A DNA stretch of 64,000 bases, taken from NCBI GenBank assembly GCA_037447655.1, contig JBBHKE010002466.1, forward strand, positions 62,001-126,000, in the 5' to 3' direction. Positions within the stretch are counted from its first letter, which is position 1, and every line of letters starts with the position of its first letter. This DNA comes from Zygnema cylindricum (lineage: Eukaryota; Streptophyta; Zygnematophyceae; Zygnematales; Zygnemataceae). Of the stretch, positions 34,619 through 47,000 are shown one piece after another. The notes under the pieces were generated by a model. The model searched no databases, had not been told where the DNA came from, and worked only from the letters and a program-made list of their open reading frames with translations. The translations under genes were made by a program, and so were the position numbers.

Positions 34619-37600
34619 TTATAGAGTTGTTTCCGTAATTCCTCCCTCTTCAAAAACATTTTTTAACAATTTTCGAACTTCTTTGACTCGCAGACGAGCT
34701 ACTGCCATGCAATCCTGGAAAAAAATATAAAAATAAATAAATAAGTAAGTAAATAAATAAAAGCAAAAGAAAAAGGAAGAGGAAGATAATAATCAGCAAA
34801 AAAAAGAAATTACAGTAATAAATAAATAAAAAACCAAAATACCAAAAACAGGAAAAATAAAACAACGGAACAAAAGACAAACAAATATTGTTTAAAAAAA
34901 ATGTACGGAATGCAAAAAGCGCACAAAATGCACGGAACATATCGTTGATATCGCAATATCGATATCGATGTATTGCATTTATCGGTGATATGATATATCC
35001 GGTCGATAAATCAGAAGGGGGGAGGGAGGGAGGGAGAGAGGGACGGAGGGAGGGAGGTAGGGAGGGAGGGAGAGAGGGAAAGAGGGGTGGAGGGAAGGAG
35101 AAAGGGAGGGAGAGGGAGAGAAGACGGAGAGTAACCCTAGTAAACTCACCAACAAAGTGGCTGTGGTCGCATTCTGACTTCCTCCAGCCTTCTGAAGACA
35201 TACTAATCTTTCCTCTCCCTCCCCCTCTTCTGCTCCCGCTCCCTCTCTCTCTCTCCCTCCCTCTCCCAATCTCTCTCCCTCTCTCCCTCTCCCTCCCGAG
35301 AACGCCACACTAATACTACAATCGGCGATTCTCTCCTCCTCCGAAGATGGGTCCGAAAGTAAATAATTTTTATAAAGGGCAATAGTGAGGGAGACCGGTA
35401 TTGGACCCAATTTTAATCTCTTCGATTTTTTAATAATAGCTTTCTCTCCTTCTCCACCGTTCATTTCCTCGTCCAACTTCTCCTCCTCCTCCCCCTCCTG
35501 TACCTCTCCCTCCTGTGCCTCTTCCCCTTCTTTCGGTGGGTTTTCCTCTCTCTCGTTCTCACTGTTTCGTCTTACTACGTGACTGTGACAAGACACGGTG
35601 ACAGCTGGCAACTGCACTGCCCCATTTTCCCGAAAAAAGAGAAAAGAGAAAAGAGAAAATAAAGAGAATGTCGGTTTTTTTTTAAGGGTTTCGTGTAGGT
35701 TTTTTTTTTTTGTTTGAGGGTTTATGTGCCGTTTGAANNNNNNNNNNAAAAAAAAAAAATTAAGGCATGTGAGGCATGTTAAAGATGGCTATGTAAGGCA
35801 TGCAGGCATGTTAAAGGTGGGATTTTGTTGGGCATTTTTGGGCATTTATGGCATGTAAGGCGTGCAGAAAGGGGGAAACCATTGAGGTTTCATTCGTTAA
35901 AATTTTGAAATTTTTACGATTATGCGTTATTTTTAGGGTTTTTTACTTTTTTGAACTTTTCGTAAATTTCGTATACTTTTCGTGTACGGATGGATTGTAC
36001 GGACTAACACTGTACGGACGTGCGGAATGTACGGTATTTACGGGTTTTTACGGGTTGTTTTAGGGTGGAAATTGTACGGACGTACGGAATGTATCGGTAG
36101 AAATTGTACGGAGTGTACGGAATTAAAAAAAAAAAAAGACGATCCTTCATTTCCGCGCTCGAATTTGAATTGGATTTGGAATTCGAACTTTCGATTAATA
36201 GTTTAAGTTGTCGTATTATTTTTCATTTTGATTAAATGTTTTCGAGTTTTTCTTATTTTTATTTTATAATTAAGTCAAAGTTGGTCAACGCATTTTTAAA
36301 AATCTAAAATTTTGAAAAATGCACATATGCATTCTTTTTCATGCTTTTCAAACGTGCGCATGCTAAGAATGAAATCTCTATGGGGGAAACCGTGCGAAAG
36401 GTGGAAACCGTGCGAACATTTCTCGCAAGATTGCGATTTTTTGCGGCTGGTACAGTATTAGGGTGGATGCTCCATTGGCTCAGTTTCCAATTCTGCATTG
36501 CAGTTCTGCCATATTTTCTAACTGAGCTCGAATTTTTTCAAAATAGATCAACACTTCCATTTGCACTCACAGCAAAATGTTGCCCTCAAGCTAAACACAT
36601 GAAAAAGAGAGGCGACCAGCGGTGGTGTGTCGGTGCCTCTTAGAGATAATATATATGTACTTTTTTTTCACATACCCATAAAAAATATATGGGTTCGTAT
36701 ATAGGTAAGTAATTATCGCTATATTTTATGGATACATGGGTTAGTTATGACTCTGAAAAAAAAAACTTTCTTGGTTTGTAGTAGTTTTTGTAGGGTTTTA
36801 TTGGAAGAAGTTTGTGTATTTAAGTGGTGCGATACTTTTTAGAGTTTCGTACAAAGTACGGACCAACTTGTGATACGTGACGTGACATACTACACACAAT
36901 GTATACAATATAATACTATATATTTGGTATAAGAGTTATAGTAACATTATATGTTTAAATATTTATCAACAATAACAAGTTTATTCATCTCGGAGCGTTG
37001 TATCGAGCGCCCTTGCAATTAGATGACCGATAATCTTGGTCATCAAATTGTAGCAATAAAATCTAATGACGTCACGATGGCAATAGCGATGCTAGCTTGG
37101 TGTTGTTACAAAGGGAGGATGTGAGGCATTTGTTCATGGTCTCCGAGCTCCTTAAAATCTAGATTCATATATAATGGTCTTCAGGTGGATATGGCCAACG
37201 CCTTCAACACATCGTAATGTTATCTTTTGAGAACTTAGACGTGCACCATCCCTAATAAACCAAATCTTTCTTTTCGTTCATGCATTTTATTCTCAATTGA
37301 GCTCTCTTATATTTCCTCTTGGAGGTCTCTTCAATGGTGTTGCCACCTTAGAATGTGCGACGTGCACTTGCCAAAGTGATCCTTTAGGGGCATCTGTTTT
37401 CACTTAGGGCACCTTGAAGCTTTGCAAGCATCCTCTATGACTTTCTTTTTTGTTTGATTCCCTTCGATCGAGGATGACACGTCACAACGACCAAGTTATC
37501 ACCGCATTCATCATTTGGCGGAGCAACTTTTTACAATTGGTTTATTTATTAAACGCTTTGAATGTGTAGCTTGGTCCCCACAATGTTGCCTTCTTACCTC

Positions 37601-40600
37601 CCCCGCCCCATTGGGTTTTGTATCGAGTCTACGGAGGAGGGTGCCAAAGCCTTAGGTTCCCCCACACGAGCCCCTTCTTTTGTGAACCAAGTGCTTCGTG
37701 ATGCGGTGTTAGAGGATTGCTCACATTGTGAAGGCTTTGGTAAGCATTTGGACCCCCAATCGGCCCTTGTAGTAATGAAAGGTTGTTTTGCTCAAAGCCT
37801 CTCTATCTCACCTTAACAGGTCTTCTAGCGACTTTTAACTTTGTTTTCTCTCAAGGATTGCGACGACAACTTTTTATGTGTGCTACACCACCTAATTGCA
37901 CATGGGACTTTTTATCGACAAAGAAGATCGTTCTCGCGTCAATAACCTAGCCTCTCAATTTCAAATAATTGTTTAGATATGATTCTCGTTGCTAAAATTG
38001 CGACCCACAACATTTTTGGGTAGCTGAACTTTGGTGGCGCCTACCATCACATCTCCTTCCATTATTTGTGACCTCCATATTCTAGCCTACGTCGTCCAAA
38101 AAGTAAATAAATCTTAATTTTATTCCATGAGGCTCTTCTCTAGCCTCGTGCACTACTACCTCCTAACACACAAAATCAACTCTCACCCTTTTTCATCGCT
38201 CATTGCAGAAAAAAAACTTTCACTTGCAACAATGTAACAGAGCAATTGGCAATTGGTAACAATTGAATGACGTAATCTTTTACATGCGCTACCTTATATT
38301 CTATCACGTGTTCGTTTACGTTCTTGTTTCGGGCCAACGACCCCTGCGTGGTTGCTAGCCACACCAGGTTTTTCAATTTACGTGTTCTTGACGTTTATGC
38401 CTGCGTTTGCTTCACTGTCCGTTCTCGAGCGCCCGCATTTTGTTTACCCCAACCTATTGATTCCGAAGGGATTTATTTATTTCATTGCTCACGTGGGGAA
38501 GAACGTACTATTGCACGTGATTTGGTACGCGATGCAATTGCTACCGTTGGTGTCGAAGTGGTATGTTTTGCAAAATGAGAGGTTTCTCATATACTCCCTC
38601 CTTGCTCGCGGTCTAATGCTCATAAAATTCGCCAGGTTGACTTGGTTTTCCTCCACTGTTTTAAGAAGACCCTTGGTGATGTGGTCGTCACAAATTAGAT
38701 TTAGACCCACGATTCATCTCGTCCGAAATCACATACGATCGTGACGGCTGGAGATGCAACAATTTCTAAGGAACGAGATTACGCTCACCGCGACCTGGTA
38801 GATAACTTTGTCCCATTCGCCACGGAGATTTTGGCACTTTGGACAAGTTTTGACGATTCCCTACGCAATCGAGCGCGAAAAATATTTGAAATTAAGGTCC
38901 GGGGAGTCCTCAACGGAGACTTTTCACTACTTTACTGTGTGTCCCACTTGCCCTTCATTGGGCGCAAGCTGCGACTCTCCTTCGGTGAAGGAAGATAGCA
39001 GATGACAGGTGGGGGCTCTCTACCTCTAAGGGATTCAATTAACATCCACGTTTGTCAGAGATGTGGACTTCAGTTTGTTAGGCTTGTGGATAGTCATGTA
39101 TTGTTGGTTTCTTCTCTTTGTTGGTGAGATCTTTGGTAAATTTAATTAGTTTTGGTGGTTACATGTTATAGTTAGCGTTGAATTTTCCATTTGTTCCCTA
39201 TGCCTTATTATTTATTGATTCTTGTCATTTTTTAATGTTTTTTTTTTTTGTTTTTTCCTTCTTGTACCCTATTGGTTTTTCCGTCGCAGGTATCGCAATA
39301 TGATTTTTTATCCTTCCATTCCGAAAACCCCCCTCTAAAACAAAGTGTTACGATTAGGCGTATTCACAACAACAATGACGTCATAAGCTTTGTGAAATTG
39401 CCTTCATTCATGTTGGCGCTTAAGTGCAACCAAAAAGTGTGTACGGGATTGTCCACTCCATTTAATTTGTTCACTCCGTTCAACTTCAAGAGTGACAGTG
39501 CTTCTTGGCATGCATACTATAAAGACATGCGTGACGCATCCCATACTCTACATCGCGAATTGCGGCATGGTTATGCATGCATACGCATCACATAGAGCAC
39601 ATAGACATCAAACTTTGAGCATAATCTTCACAAATGGGTACAACATTAATCAGATATAGTTGTATTTATACTTGCATGAAGATTCGTCATGAGGAATAAT
39701 ATATTGTACCCTCATCCTAAATCTAGAGATGTTTGTGAGCTGCGCTCGTGCGGAACTGAAATGTGAATTTGTGGTATTATATTTGACAACCATTTCCGGG
39801 CACTTCTCCACCTCCTTATTTGAAGGTCGTGTGTTTCACGTACTTTTCATCTGGTGTAAATTTTTCTTGGCACCTTGGGTCATATTCTTAAACCTTGTCA
39901 GAATATGTTTTGGGCAACTAGTATCGTTCGCTCACTCTTGCTAGAAATCTGTCGGAAGGTTGTCTTGATAGGTACATCAATGTATTCTTTTTAGGGTTAA
40001 TGAATATTTCTCCATAACGTGCACACTTCTGTAGGATTATTGATCCGACCCTTGAGGTCCTTACTTCTTTTTATCGTCACCGTTTATCTATGGCTTTACA
40101 ACGAGTGCAAGCTTTTATCCTCCTTCGATCGACTAGTGTGGTTATGGATTGTCGGCGCGTTCCTAAACTCCCTCACCGTGCTCCTCCAGGCTCGGGGGAC
40201 TTACGAGGTTGCTTTTCGTAGATCTTTAGTTAAGGTTTGGTTTGGTCACACTTGTTTGTGCACTGTTTTGTCTTTCGCTCGGTGGTGTTGCTTCGTTGGG
40301 TATCTTTGATTTACCTGTCATTTTTATGTGTTTCTTTGGCCTTGCTTTTCCTGTTTGCTTGATCCCCTCCACATGCAGTTTTTTCAGTTTTGGCATTACC
40401 TACCCTTTTTGTTCCCATGGACTCCAGTGTTTTACCACCGCGCTCGTCTTTTCCTCCTGCACTACGCGACAGCTCCTACTCCCGGTAACTGTGTACCTCT
40501 GGATCTCTCCTATTTCGTCTTTTCCTCCTGCACTACGCGACAGCTCCTACTCCCGGTAACTGTGTACCTCTGGATCTCTCCTATTTCGTCTTTTCCTCCT

Positions 40601-40989
40601 GCACTACGCGACAGCTCCTACTCCCGGTAACTGTGTACCTCTGGATCTCTCCTATTTCGTCTTTTCCTCTTGCACTACGCGACAGCTGCTACTCCCGATA
40701 ACTGTGTACCTCCGGATTTGGCGTGCGGCCGCTCCCAACAGCACGCACATTGGCGAAGCCACAGGACCTGCTCCCCTTAAACATTCACCTCCGGATCCAG
40801 CTTGCGGCCGCTGCCAACCGCACGCCCACGGGCGAAATCATAGGTGAAGCCCCCTTCCGTCATCCTACCTCCCTCTCCCCTTCCATCACACGACAGAAAC
40901 CCCTTTCCGCCCACTAAATTACTCACACCTCAAACCCTAACGACAATAACACACACAGACACACACGCTCACTCACACACACATCCGCA

Positions 40990-41024
<35 letters not shown>

Positions 41025-44000
41025 CAACAATTCCCTTCCCCCCCCCCCCTTTTTTCCACATCCCCTTCCTCTCCACCCTCCCCTCCCCCCCCTATTTTTC
41101 CACATCCCCTTCTTCTCCACCCTCCCCTTCCCCCCCCCCCCCCCCCTATTTTCTACATTGATTCTCTCCTCCTCTCCTCTCCAACCAAAAACTGATACTC
41201 ACCCTTCCTCCCACCTCTCCCACCAACCCCCCACCCCTCCCTATTTTCTTTCCTACTATCAATTTATTTAACTTCCCCACCCCTCACCCCCCCTCCCCCC
41301 CCCCCCCCATTTTTTCGATTTCCTTCACCACTTCCCCTCCCCATACCACTATTTCAACCATCTTCCCTTTCCCATGCCCCCCCCCCCTTTTTGGTCCCTT
41401 CCTCCCTATCCCCCCCCTTTCTCTCCGTTGCAACTTTTCTACCACACTACCCATGTTTCTTTCCCACTACCATTTCCACCATCTACTTCCCATGTATTCC
41501 TTTCCTCCTTCCTATTTCCCCCTTCCTCTCCCTCTATCACGTCCCATGCTTCTCCCTCTCATTCAATGACCATGTCTGATCGTGAATCCTCGCCTCTTCT
41601 CCCTCATTCACCTCTTCCACCTAAACCTCGTACACAAGCCTCAACAAGGGTAGAATGTAACGGGTGTCATAACCGTTTCGCGACCGGTGCCGGTATTGCC
41701 CGACATACAAAGAGTTGTAAACAATTTTTGGCCCATAGCGACCCTTCCTCTAGTACCCTTTCCTCCACAACACTCTCGTCCGGACCTACGAACAAAGATT
41801 GGGCATTTGTACGGGATTTAGACGTGCTTGGGGCTTATGATGTGGGGGCTCCCCGTCCGCGTTTATACACGCGGATTCCGATGGCTGTGCGGATTATCGT
41901 CCAGGACGCCCTCCACCTTCCTTTGTCCCGTATTTATTCGGATCCCACGGATGTTGGACCTTGGCACCTCCTTTTCATGTTCTCACTTTGGGTTCTAGTT
42001 TTACCTGGTCGTGGCGGTGGTAGCGGGGCCCGAGAAACTATGGCTCGATGTCGACGATTCCTTCGAGGCGATTGGCGAGCTCTTCATGCTGAGCACGAGG
42101 ATCGAGTTGCGAGTGTTTCTTTCATGCCACGTCGTACATCTCGAACTTCGGATGTGCCATCCACCTATCGTCGTGCAGTACATTTGGGCCGAGTTGGTGA
42201 GCTGTCTCGAGCAGTTCGGGCCCTCGAGCCTTTTAATCCTGCTCCTCGGTCTGCTGCGACTGTTGAGATTCTTCGAGCTCTTCATCCCCCAGCTCCTTCC
42301 CCTCAGCCCCCTTCTATTCACACCTTCGAGCCGACAGAGTGTTTTCTTTTGGATCGAGACTCTTTAATAAAGGCCCTTACGACTTCTCCACATCTTTCAG
42401 CAGGGGGTCCTTCGGGCACGGTTTATGAGTTATTTCGCGACGTTTTGCCTCCGGAATCTGGTGCTCGGGGCTTTGATATGTTTTTTCGAGTATGTTCCCT
42501 TATTGCGGCTGGCACTGTCCCCTCTCGTATTTGCGATCTCCTCACGGCCTCCCGCCTCGTGGCTGTCACCAAACCCAATGGGGGAATCCGACCTATTGCA
42601 GTAGGCGAGGTATTGTACCGATTGGTGGCCCGTGCAATCTGCATCCAGCTCCAACCCGCTTTCCATGATTATTTCTCCCCTCATCAGTTCGGAGTTGCAA
42701 CCAGGGGGGGTTGTGAGGCCGTGGTCCATGGGATCCGGGCTTTGCTCGATGCCCATCCGGATTGGTTAGTCCTTCAGGTGGATGTTTCTAATGCCTTTAA
42801 TACAGTGGATCGGAATGCCATTTTTTCAGAGCTTATGGCCGCACCTTCCCCGATTGCCCAGATATTTCCTTTTGTGAGGGCCTTTTATTCTCTGAGCAGT
42901 AGCCTCTCTTTCTCCACGGATGATGGTTTGGTCCCACTTTCCTCCACGACTGGCACCCGTCAGGGGGATCCTCTTGGGGGCCATTTGTTTGCCCTAGCCC
43001 ATTACCGTGCCCTCCGAGCTTCAGCAGCTGCTTACCCTTCTTGCCTCTTCCCTTCTGTTGCGGATGACACACACATTATTGGTCCTTCGGACCAAGTTAT
43101 ACCGGCCTATAACTATTTCAAGGCTCGCTTGGCTGAACTCAATCTTTCGGTCCAGCCATCAAAGTGTGTTGTTTGGTCCCCACGTCCTATTCCTCTTTCT
43201 TTCACTCCCCCTTCTGGTTTTCTGACTCCTCTTCCTACCGAAGGCATTCGGGTGTTGGGTTGCCCGCTTGGTTCCGATCCCTACGTCACAAAATTCCTCG
43301 ATTCCGCTCTTCAGACAGATTTGTCCCACGTGGATGACCTTCCTCACCTCTCTGATCCCCAAGTGGCCTTTGCTCTTCTGACGAGATGTTTCCCGGCCCG
43401 GCCCTCCTACCTTACTCGCACTTCCCCTCCCACCCCATCCTTTGTGTCCTCACTTTGCGCATTCGATGATCGTCTTATGGATGTCCTCCACACTTTGTTG
43501 GGCCGTGGAGCTTTTGATCGCGAGTCCGGGCCCGCGGCACGCATCCAAGCCTCTCTTCCAGTCTCGGCCGGCGGTTTGGGTTTACTCTCGACGGCGCGTG
43601 TTGCTCCAGCCGCCTATTTGGGAAGTTGGTGCCTTGTTGCTTCCACTATTGTCTCTCGTTTTGTGGCTGGGGACACTCCTATTCTTGCGGCCGTGGTTCC
43701 CCGTGTTTCAGATGGTGAGCTCGCCTTCCAACGGTCCCTTTTGGATGCATCACGTTCTCTTAATCCGTCGACTATCGAGGACATGCCGATGTTTTCCACC
43801 CTTGTTACGACATCAGTTGCGCGTGTTCAAGAATCCATTTCTGATCGGGTTGTCGCCGCTATTAAATCCCAGCTTCTCGAGGCGCTTCCTTCCAATTCTT
43901 CGCGTGCACGCTTCTTGTCTTGTGGCGGACCTGGCTCGGGAGCTTGGCTATTGGCTGTCCCTATCTTATCCACTCTTCGTTTCTCCCCGGCTCAGTTCAC

Positions 44001-47000
44001 GACGGCCCTTAGGTTCCGGCTTGGCCTCCCTCACCCACCTCTGCTTGGCTCACTTGTTTGCTCCTGTGGCCACGTTCTTGAGCCCGACGGGGTCCATTTG
44101 CTTCGTTGCTCCCACGGGGGCGAGTTAATTCTGGCGCACGACACGATTCGAGACACCATCGCTACTATCGCTTCTGAGGGGGGATTTTCTGTTCGCCGGG
44201 AGGTCTCTCACATTATTCCTTCGCGTCGGATCGATCTTGTATTACTTGATGGTGCGCGTCGTACATTTGGTGATATTGTTGTGGCAAACCCTACCTCAAC
44301 TACAGTCGTCAACCAAGCGGCTCGGCATGTGGGAGTGGCCGCCCGTGACGCGGCTAATAGGAAGGAGCGTGATTATGCCCATCGCGATGCTATGGATGGC
44401 TTCATTCCGATGGCGGTCGAGATATTTGGTTGTTTGGGTGTGGTTTTGGATGAGTTTTTCCGTACTTGTGGTCGGCGCTCGTTTGAGAGGCTGGGACCTG
44501 GGAGCCCTTCTGTTTCAGTCCTTACTTCTTTTTTTCGTCAACGTTTTTCGGTGGCCCTACAACGAGTGTTGGCTTCTATATTACTTCGATCGTCTATTAC
44601 CGTTATGGATCGACGGCGTGTTCCGGAACTTCCTCCTCGTGCTCCACCTGGATTCGGGGACCTACGTGGTTGCTTTCGATAGTTTGTTGGGGGTCCTTTG
44701 TTTCTTTTTTTTGTTTTTTCTTACGTGTTAGATTTTTCCTTTGATGTTTTGCTTGCTGGGTTTTGCTTTTTTGGGTATTTTCGATTTCCTTGCCATCCTT
44801 TCGTATTTTCGTCGGTTTTGCCTTGATTTTCCTTATTGTTTTTTCCCTTCTCATGTGGTTCTTTCAGTTTTAGAAATGCTACTTCATTTTGTTCCTATGG
44901 ACTCAGATGGTTTACCATCGCGCTTTTTAATAAAATCGCCCCCTTGTTACTTTTTAATAAAGTCTTACTTAGAGGGGGGGAAGAGGAGGGGGGGAGAGAG
45001 AGAGAGAGAGAAGCAGAGCGTACAAAGAGAGGGCAATAGAAAGAAAGGGAGGTGAGAGCTAGAGGAACACCTAGAGAGAGAGAACGAGAGGGAAAGAAAA
45101 ACTGAGAAAGGGGGAGAGAGAGAGGGGGGAGGAGGGAAACAGAAAGAGTGAGGGCAGAGGGGGAGAGAGAGAGAGACCTGGAGAGTATATTTTCCAGTTG
45201 CTGGTTCACATGGAAGGAGTCCTCTGAAGGCCTTCCGGGACGCAGATGGGGGGAGCAGAGAGGAGGCATTTGGAACTCAACGACTGGAGAGAGAGAGAGA
45301 AAAGAGAGAGAGAGAGAGGGAGAGAGAGGCGCAAAGAGAGAGGGAGACGCAGAGAGAGAGTGAGAGAGGGAGAGAAGCATGAGAGAGGAAGAGAAGAGAG
45401 TGAGAGAGGGATAGAGAAGGGAGAGCAAAAAGTAAGAAAAGGTCAGCATCCAGAAGTCATGTTGACACGTTTAAAATGCCAAAAACCGTTTTTTTTCAGT
45501 ATATTGTAAATACAGAAATCTTTCTCTCCCTCTCCCTCTCCCTCTCTCGGTAAATAGTGTGGAATTGAACCATTTATGCACCGAGAATGAATCGATTATA
45601 ATTCCAAACCATAAATAAACAAATAAATAAAGACAAATGAAACATCGTTAAAACAAAAATTCACCGCCACAGAAACTTCTTTTCCCACTCCTTCCCTCTC
45701 CTTCCCTCTCATTCCCTCTTCTTCCCCTCTCCTTCTCGCTTTATCATTTCATGTCCTTCTGTTCTTTTTTCGATTTTTTATTTTATTTTTTACACTTACC
45801 GGATTTGTTGGCTTTTGCTCTTTTGTTTACTTTTCTTGTTTATTTCCTTTTCTATTGATCCTTTTCCTACTGTTTCACTTCTGATAGTTCTTTCCTTTTT
45901 CTAGATTTATTTTTGTACTTATTTTATTTCTTTCCTTTCGCTATTTCGTTCCTTTTTTATTTCTTTCCGCTTATTGTTTCATTTCCTTTTTTTTTTCCCT
46001 ATTCTTATCCTCTTTTCCTGAGTACAAGGAAATAAAAAAGAAAAGAAAAAAAAAACACACACACACACAGACAAAACTAAAAAAACACAATCCACACTGA
46101 TTTTGGCGTTTCAGAAAATGACAAACCCAGTTGTCCTTTAGTGGGGGAGGCGGATTTGGGCGTCATCACCTCCAGCTTCACGGCAGCCAGCATGGCCTGC
46201 AAGAAGACAAAAACGAAAAAGGACAGAAAAGAAAAAAATGACAAAAACAAAAAAAAGACAAAAACGGAGAAAAGACAAAACCAGAGAAAAAAAGAAAAAC
46301 GAAACAAGACAAAAACGAAAAAAAATTACCTCTCTCTCTCCCTCTCTTTATACTCCTTTCTCCTTCTCTATTCCTCTCTCATCCACATCGTCTTTCCCAT
46401 CTGATCTGAATCATCCGGATGCACCATTCATCACTGCCGTCCACAAAGTTAGGCACCACGTGTCCAATTTTTGATCGATCGATCGACTGGTATTGAAAAT
46501 AGCACCATATTTAGTGTGGACAAAATGAACATTTTTTTTTAAATACATTCAACGGTTACTTTCTTCAAGTGAAATTAATGTAAAAAATTGTAATCGTAAA
46601 AATTCCATTCGTAAAAATTGCATTCGTAAAAAACGCATCCGCAAAAAATGTATTCGTAAAAAAAAATTGTAAAAAGTTGCATTTGTAAGTTGTGCATTTG
46701 CAAAAAAAAAAAAAAGTGTTAAAATTTTTAAGTTTGTTTTTAATAAATCTTTGAAGACAGTTTATTATTTTACTTTCAAAGAGTTCATTTTCAGAAAATA
46801 GTTTATTACTTCGATGCGAATGTTGAAAATAATTCATTATTTTAGGGTTTCTTTGTCAATTTTAGGGTTAAACCGGGAAAAAAAATCCTAGAAAATCGTA
46901 CCTAGAGCTACGCTAGTTGTACGGCACCGACCAAGAGGCCTCCCGTCCGGCCGTACACCTTGGGAATAAAATTTCTCGAAAAACTCGTCAGGGTAAAGCC

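Larger units (their letters stand above)
35865..40443 (+). mobile_element. Composite repeat, copy A (decayed RLE-type LINE plus extra sequence)
   Basis: Direct-orientation duplicate of 47530-51897, with few mismatches. Bases about 37080-38995 and 40040-40222 are a dead copy of the same LINE family as 41374-44682: SRGEERTIARDLVRDAIATV and KERDYAHRDLVDNFVPFATE match the C-terminal endonuclease part, and ALQRVQAFILLRS plus APPGSGDLRGCF match the end of the ORF, with frameshifts and stops between. About 1.2 kb in front (35865-37080) and about 1 kb within (39010-40000) are not LINE. It lacks the 0.35 kb present at 48739-49085 in copy B. The 3' end is cut at 40443 by the full-length element. Confidence 0.85.
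40445..44972 (+). mobile_element. Full-length R2-like (RLE-type) non-LTR retrotransposon
   Basis: The 71-bp array, then about 650 bases of C-rich 5' UTR with a 35-base A run (about 40988-41022), one large ORF (41374-44682), and a 3' UTR that shares GTTTTACC and CGCGCTTTTTAAT with copies A and B. The tail reads TTTTTAATAAAGTCTTACTT. It lies antisense inside the long intron of RRP43. No long poly-A tail follows; a GA microsatellite begins immediately. Confidence 0.85.

Noticed and set aside
46380-46475. NFVDGSDEWCIRM as the missing ADGSA exon of RRP43
   Set aside because: Only DGS matches and no fitting donor or acceptor surrounds it.
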